Shown: piece after piece, positions 5,808-8,357 of the stretch
Numbering within the stretch: position 1 is the stretch's first letter
Layout: each line of letters opens with the position of its first letter
Origin: Akkermansia sp.
GTDB lineage: Bacteria; Verrucomicrobiota; Verrucomicrobiia; Verrucomicrobiales; Akkermansiaceae
DNA length: 8,357 nucleotides
Direction: 5' to 3'
NCBI GenBank assembly: GCA_020047775.1
Contig: JAIFNK010000055.1
Location: 1 to 8,357, forward strand
Notes under the pieces: model-generated
What the model was told of the DNA's origin: nothing
Database searches by the model: none
What the model saw: the letters and a program-made list of their open reading frames with translations, nothing else
Made by a program: the position numbers and the translations under genes

Positions 5808-8357
5808 CTACTTCGCCGCTTTGCGCTTCATCACAATGAGGGGCGACTTCCAACCGACGGGGTTCTTGATGCTGAATCCGCCGGACTCGATGAAGAGGTA
5901 GTCGGTGCCCTCGATCACCTTAGACATGATTTTCAGTGCCTGGTAACCCTTGATGTCCATGAGCAGGTCGCCGGACCAGATCATGTCCGGCGAGTCGGTG
6001 GCACCCTTTTCCCGGAACGTGACTTCCTTGAACGGGACATTGCGCACATCGCCCTTGGCCGAGGGAGTGAACTCTTCTGCGGACGCGACCACGGCCACCG
6101 CCTGCCAGGTGCCGGGCAAGCCGGCATTCGGCACGAATTTTCCATCATAGGTGAAACGTTCGTCCTCGGGGTTGATTTCGGCGTCGTCGGGATTTTGTTT
6201 GGCCTGCCACTCGGCGGAGAGCATGGGCATTACGCTCGCCGCCTTGCGGAATGCTTCTTCGTCGAGAGGCGGCAGTTTCGCCTCTTCGATCCACAACCGG
6301 AAGGTGCCCTGTGACACCGGTGGCATGGTCGGCACGGCTTTTTCCCCATAGCGGAGGAAGGTCGTCGCGGCGATCGTGACCGGACCCTTGCCGAACTCGC
6401 TGAGGAAGTCCCGGGTAATGTAGGCACCGCGCGCGCTCCCACCTTCACGCCTTTCAATGCCGCCCTTCTGCTCGATGAGCAGCTTGCCGTTGATGTAGAT
6501 GCGGTAGCCGTCGCCACAGCCGACATTCGTGTTGTCACCGATGAGGAACCGATAGGCATGGCCGGGCTTGAGCTCTGAAAAATCAAAGGTGCCGCGCATC
6601 AGCAGGACTTCCTTGTCCCAAAGCGTGCGCATGGGTTGATCAATGCCGATCTTGATCTTGGCCATCTCGGCCATGTCGGTGATGAGTTTGCCGTTGTATT
6701 GGCCGAAGGGTGCTTGTCCTTTCTTCCAGCCCGCCTTGGCGGGATCGAAGTCCGGTTGGAACCAGTTTTCCATTCCGCCGGGCAAGGTTACCTTGCGGTA
6801 GCGCCAAGGGGCCAGATCATACGCCTGCTTTTCCACAGGATCGAACATGTGGTAGTCCCACGCGGCGTTCTTCAGATCCGGGCCGAATGCCTGCCAATCA
6901 TAATCGCTGACGCCGGTTTTTTGATAGAGCGCGATCAGGTCGTTGAGCGGGTTGGAACCTCCGACATACTTGCTCTGGACCTTGGCGGCCGCCACATCGA
7001 GCAGCTTGTTGCGGTTGAGCGACATGAATTCATAAATCACGTGGTCGCGGATGATGGGAACAATCGCCTTCTTGAGATCCGGGCCGAATTTTTCGGGATC
7101 CGCGCTCAGGAAGATCTTGTCGTAAGGCAGCTTGTCATTCGGAAAGCGCTCCTTCGCGATCTGGTAGAGCAAATCATAGCCTCCGGACATGGAGGCCAGG
7201 TGCGTGGCGATCGATTCCATGTGCGAGTCGTACACCGAGTGAATGTCGAGGCCTCCCTCCGCAGTGGTCTCGCCGGCGTATCCGACATAGGCACCCTTGA
7301 AACATTCCGCGGCGAGTTTTTGCACTTCGGGACCGACTTCGGCCAGGCTCTTGGACAGCGGTCCCAAGCGGGTCGGTTCGCTCGTGCTCCAGCGTTGGCA
7401 TTGCATGAGCATGTCGCCGATGGCGGGAATCACCTTGCGGAAGCAGCGCTCGTCGCCCACCACCGGAGTCAGCGCAGTGAGGGCGGCGCTCTGGATCCAA
7501 TGGGCCTGATGCTTCATTTGGGCGAGGATCAGGTCGAGATGGGGCACGACAGGGTCCGCAGGCAGGCGCGAAGTCAGGATCAGGATGCTTTCCTTGACCC
7601 ACCAGGATTCCTCGGGGTCGGCGAGCCGAGTCATGAGGTTTTCCAATTCCTTGGGTCCGAGGAAGTTCATCAACTCCTCACCGGCGAGTCGTTCGCCGAT
7701 GGACTGGATGGCGGCCCGGCGCACGCGCGCGTCCTTGGACTGCAGCAGCGGTTTGACGAGGGCCGCGCGGATCGGGCCTGCGCCGCTTGGTTTTCCGAGA
7801 TAATAGGTTTCCATTCCCATCATGCTGCGGGTGGCGAGCAGACGGATCAAGTAATCGGGGTGATGGGCGTAACGCAGCAAGGTGGCATCGTCGGTCTCCG
7901 GTTTGGAAATCCATCTCAGGATGCCGATCGCGGAATCATGCGTCAGCGTGTCGCCGGAAAAATCCGGGCGGGTGCCGTCGGGCATCACCGCAGCTTCGAT
8001 CGAATCGAAGGCGTCATCGGCCTTGGCTCCCCACGGGCGATCCGGCAAGCGATAAGGTTTCGAGAACTTCGAAGGTGGTGCGCCGGTGACACGCAGGGTT
8101 TTGCGCGGGACGATGTAGGTCAGTGCGTAACCAGCTCCCCAGGAGGTGTCGTCATAACGATCACCTCCGAGAATGCCGAACGAGCCATCGAAGCGCCGCG
8201 ACAATTCGTAGTTCCAGCGCCGCTGGTCCATGAACTCGCGGTAGAGCTTCGGCCGCTTCTCGTGCAGCAGTCCCATCGAAGCGCTGCGCCACAGTTCACC
8301 GATGCCGCCGCCGGTGTGGCCGTGGAGCATGAAGGTGGTGGTGTAAAAAGCGGTGAG
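5808..8357 (-). CDS. Large DUF6288-like protein with HEAT repeats (start outside window)
   Basis: The frame is open to the right edge: nine more codons precede the ATG at 8330, so the true start lies beyond the window and at least 849 residues are visible. Numbering from 8330: residues about 1-100 ('GHTGGGIGELWRSASMG', 'RRWNYELSRRFDGSFG', 'SWGAGYALTYIVPRKTLRV') resemble the end of the alpha/alpha-toroid region of DUF6288 proteins. About 150-345 is a run of helical pairs such as 'KDARVRRAAIQSIG' and 'AHWIQSAALTAL', fitting HEAT repeats. About 515-690 ('ENWFQPDFDPAKAGWKKGQ', 'FLIGDNTNVGCGDGYRIYING') looks like a beta-sandwich of carbohydrate-binding type. The C-terminal about 110 residues, 'GTWQAVAVVASAEEF' to 'SPLIVMKRKAAK', look like a small beta-barrel. 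No catalytic motif is evident. It faces the fucosidase convergently. Function unknown; export is plausible, but the N-terminus is not visible. Confidence 0.75.
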   Translation of the reverse strand, partial: LTAFYTTTFMLHGHTGGGIGELWRSASMGLLHEKRPKLYREFMDQRRWNYELSRRFDGSFGILGGDRYDDTSWGAGYALTYIVPRKTLRVTGAPPSKFSKPYRLPDRPWGAKADDAFDSIEAAVMPDGTRPDFSGDTLTHDSAIGILRWISKPETDDATLLRYAHHPDYLIRLLATRSMMGMETYYLGKPSGAGPIRAALVKPLLQSKDARVRRAAIQSIGERLAGEELMNFLGPKELENLMTRLADPEESWWVKESILILTSRLPADPVVPHLDLILAQMKHQAHWIQSAALTALTPVVGDERCFRKVIPAIGDMLMQCQRWSTSEPTRLGPLSKSLAEVGPEVQKLAAECFKGAYVGYAGETTAEGGLDIHSVYDSHMESIATHLASMSGGYDLLYQIAKERFPNDKLPYDKIFLSADPEKFGPDLKKAIVPIIRDHVIYEFMSLNRNKLLDVAAAKVQSKYVGGSNPLNDLIALYQKTGVSDYDWQAFGPDLKNAAWDYHMFDPVEKQAYDLAPWRYRKVTLPGGMENWFQPDFDPAKAGWKKGQAPFGQYNGKLITDMAEMAKIKIGIDQPMRTLWDKEVLLMRGTFDFSELKPGHAYRFLIGDNTNVGCGDGYRIYINGKLLIEQKGGIERREGGSARGAYITRDFLSEFGKGPVTIAATTFLRYGEKAVPTMPPVSQGTFRLWIEEAKLPPLDEEAFRKAASVMPMLSAEWQAKQNPDDAEINPEDERFTYDGKFVPNAGLPGTWQAVAVVASAEEFTPSAKGDVRNVPFKEVTFREKGATDSPDMIWSGDLLMDIKGYQALKIMSKVIEGTDYLFIESGGFSIKNPVGWKSPLIVMKRKAAK

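Noticed and set aside
1..8357. tRNA, rRNA or riboswitch genes
   Set aside because: No cloverleaf, conserved rRNA stretch or known riboswitch core was recognised on either strand by eye.

Overview
The window looks like a chromosomal segment of a member of the Verrucomicrobiota, possibly a relative of Luteolibacter or Haloferula. This is an inference from the gene mix: a Tat-exported Gfo/Idh/MocA oxidoreductase, a secreted GH29 fucosidase, a long HEAT-repeat protein resembling the DUF6288 group, and a secreted-protein N-terminus with the 'INYQGRVAVG' signature I associate with this phylum. The DNA is fairly GC-rich, and most starts lack a clear Shine-Dalgarno sequence.

Layout. Positions 1-1344 hold housekeeping genes on the + strand: the 3' part of a DHH/DHHA1 phosphoesterase (NrnA type) and, 16 bp later, a complete truB. 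This is a common translation/RNA-turnover pairing. Positions 1380-2777 hold an intact Tat-signal Gfo/Idh/MocA oxidoreductase. Positions 2793-3930 are a gene graveyard. It contains the C-terminal end of an ISL3-type transposase (- strand), about 335 bp with no recognisable content, a short piece of a type I restriction R subunit (- strand), and the 3' end of a GH29 alpha-L-fucosidase gene broken by one frameshift (+ strand). Positions 3940-4581 hold the 5' ends of two secreted-protein genes. Each is cut off where a 69-bp repeat begins. Positions 4578-5693 are an intact secreted GH29 fucosidase, followed by a third, partial copy of the repeat. Positions 5808-8357 carry, convergently, a very long multi-domain protein that runs off the right edge.

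How it fits together. The left end is core metabolism. From 1380 onward the window is accessory, directed at glycans outside the cytoplasm: exported oxidoreductase, fucosidases and a large probably exported protein with carbohydrate-binding-like regions. The older fucosidase and the gene 9 bp behind it look like the remains of one operon. The intact fucosidase belongs to a different GH29 subtype without the C-terminal domain, so it is probably not a recent duplicate of the broken copy. No complete defence, CRISPR, integron or phage system is present. The most interesting structure is the repeat, which marks the truncation points of two successive genes and also follows the third gene. The second hybrid ORF ends in an ATGA overlap with the start of the intact fucosidase.
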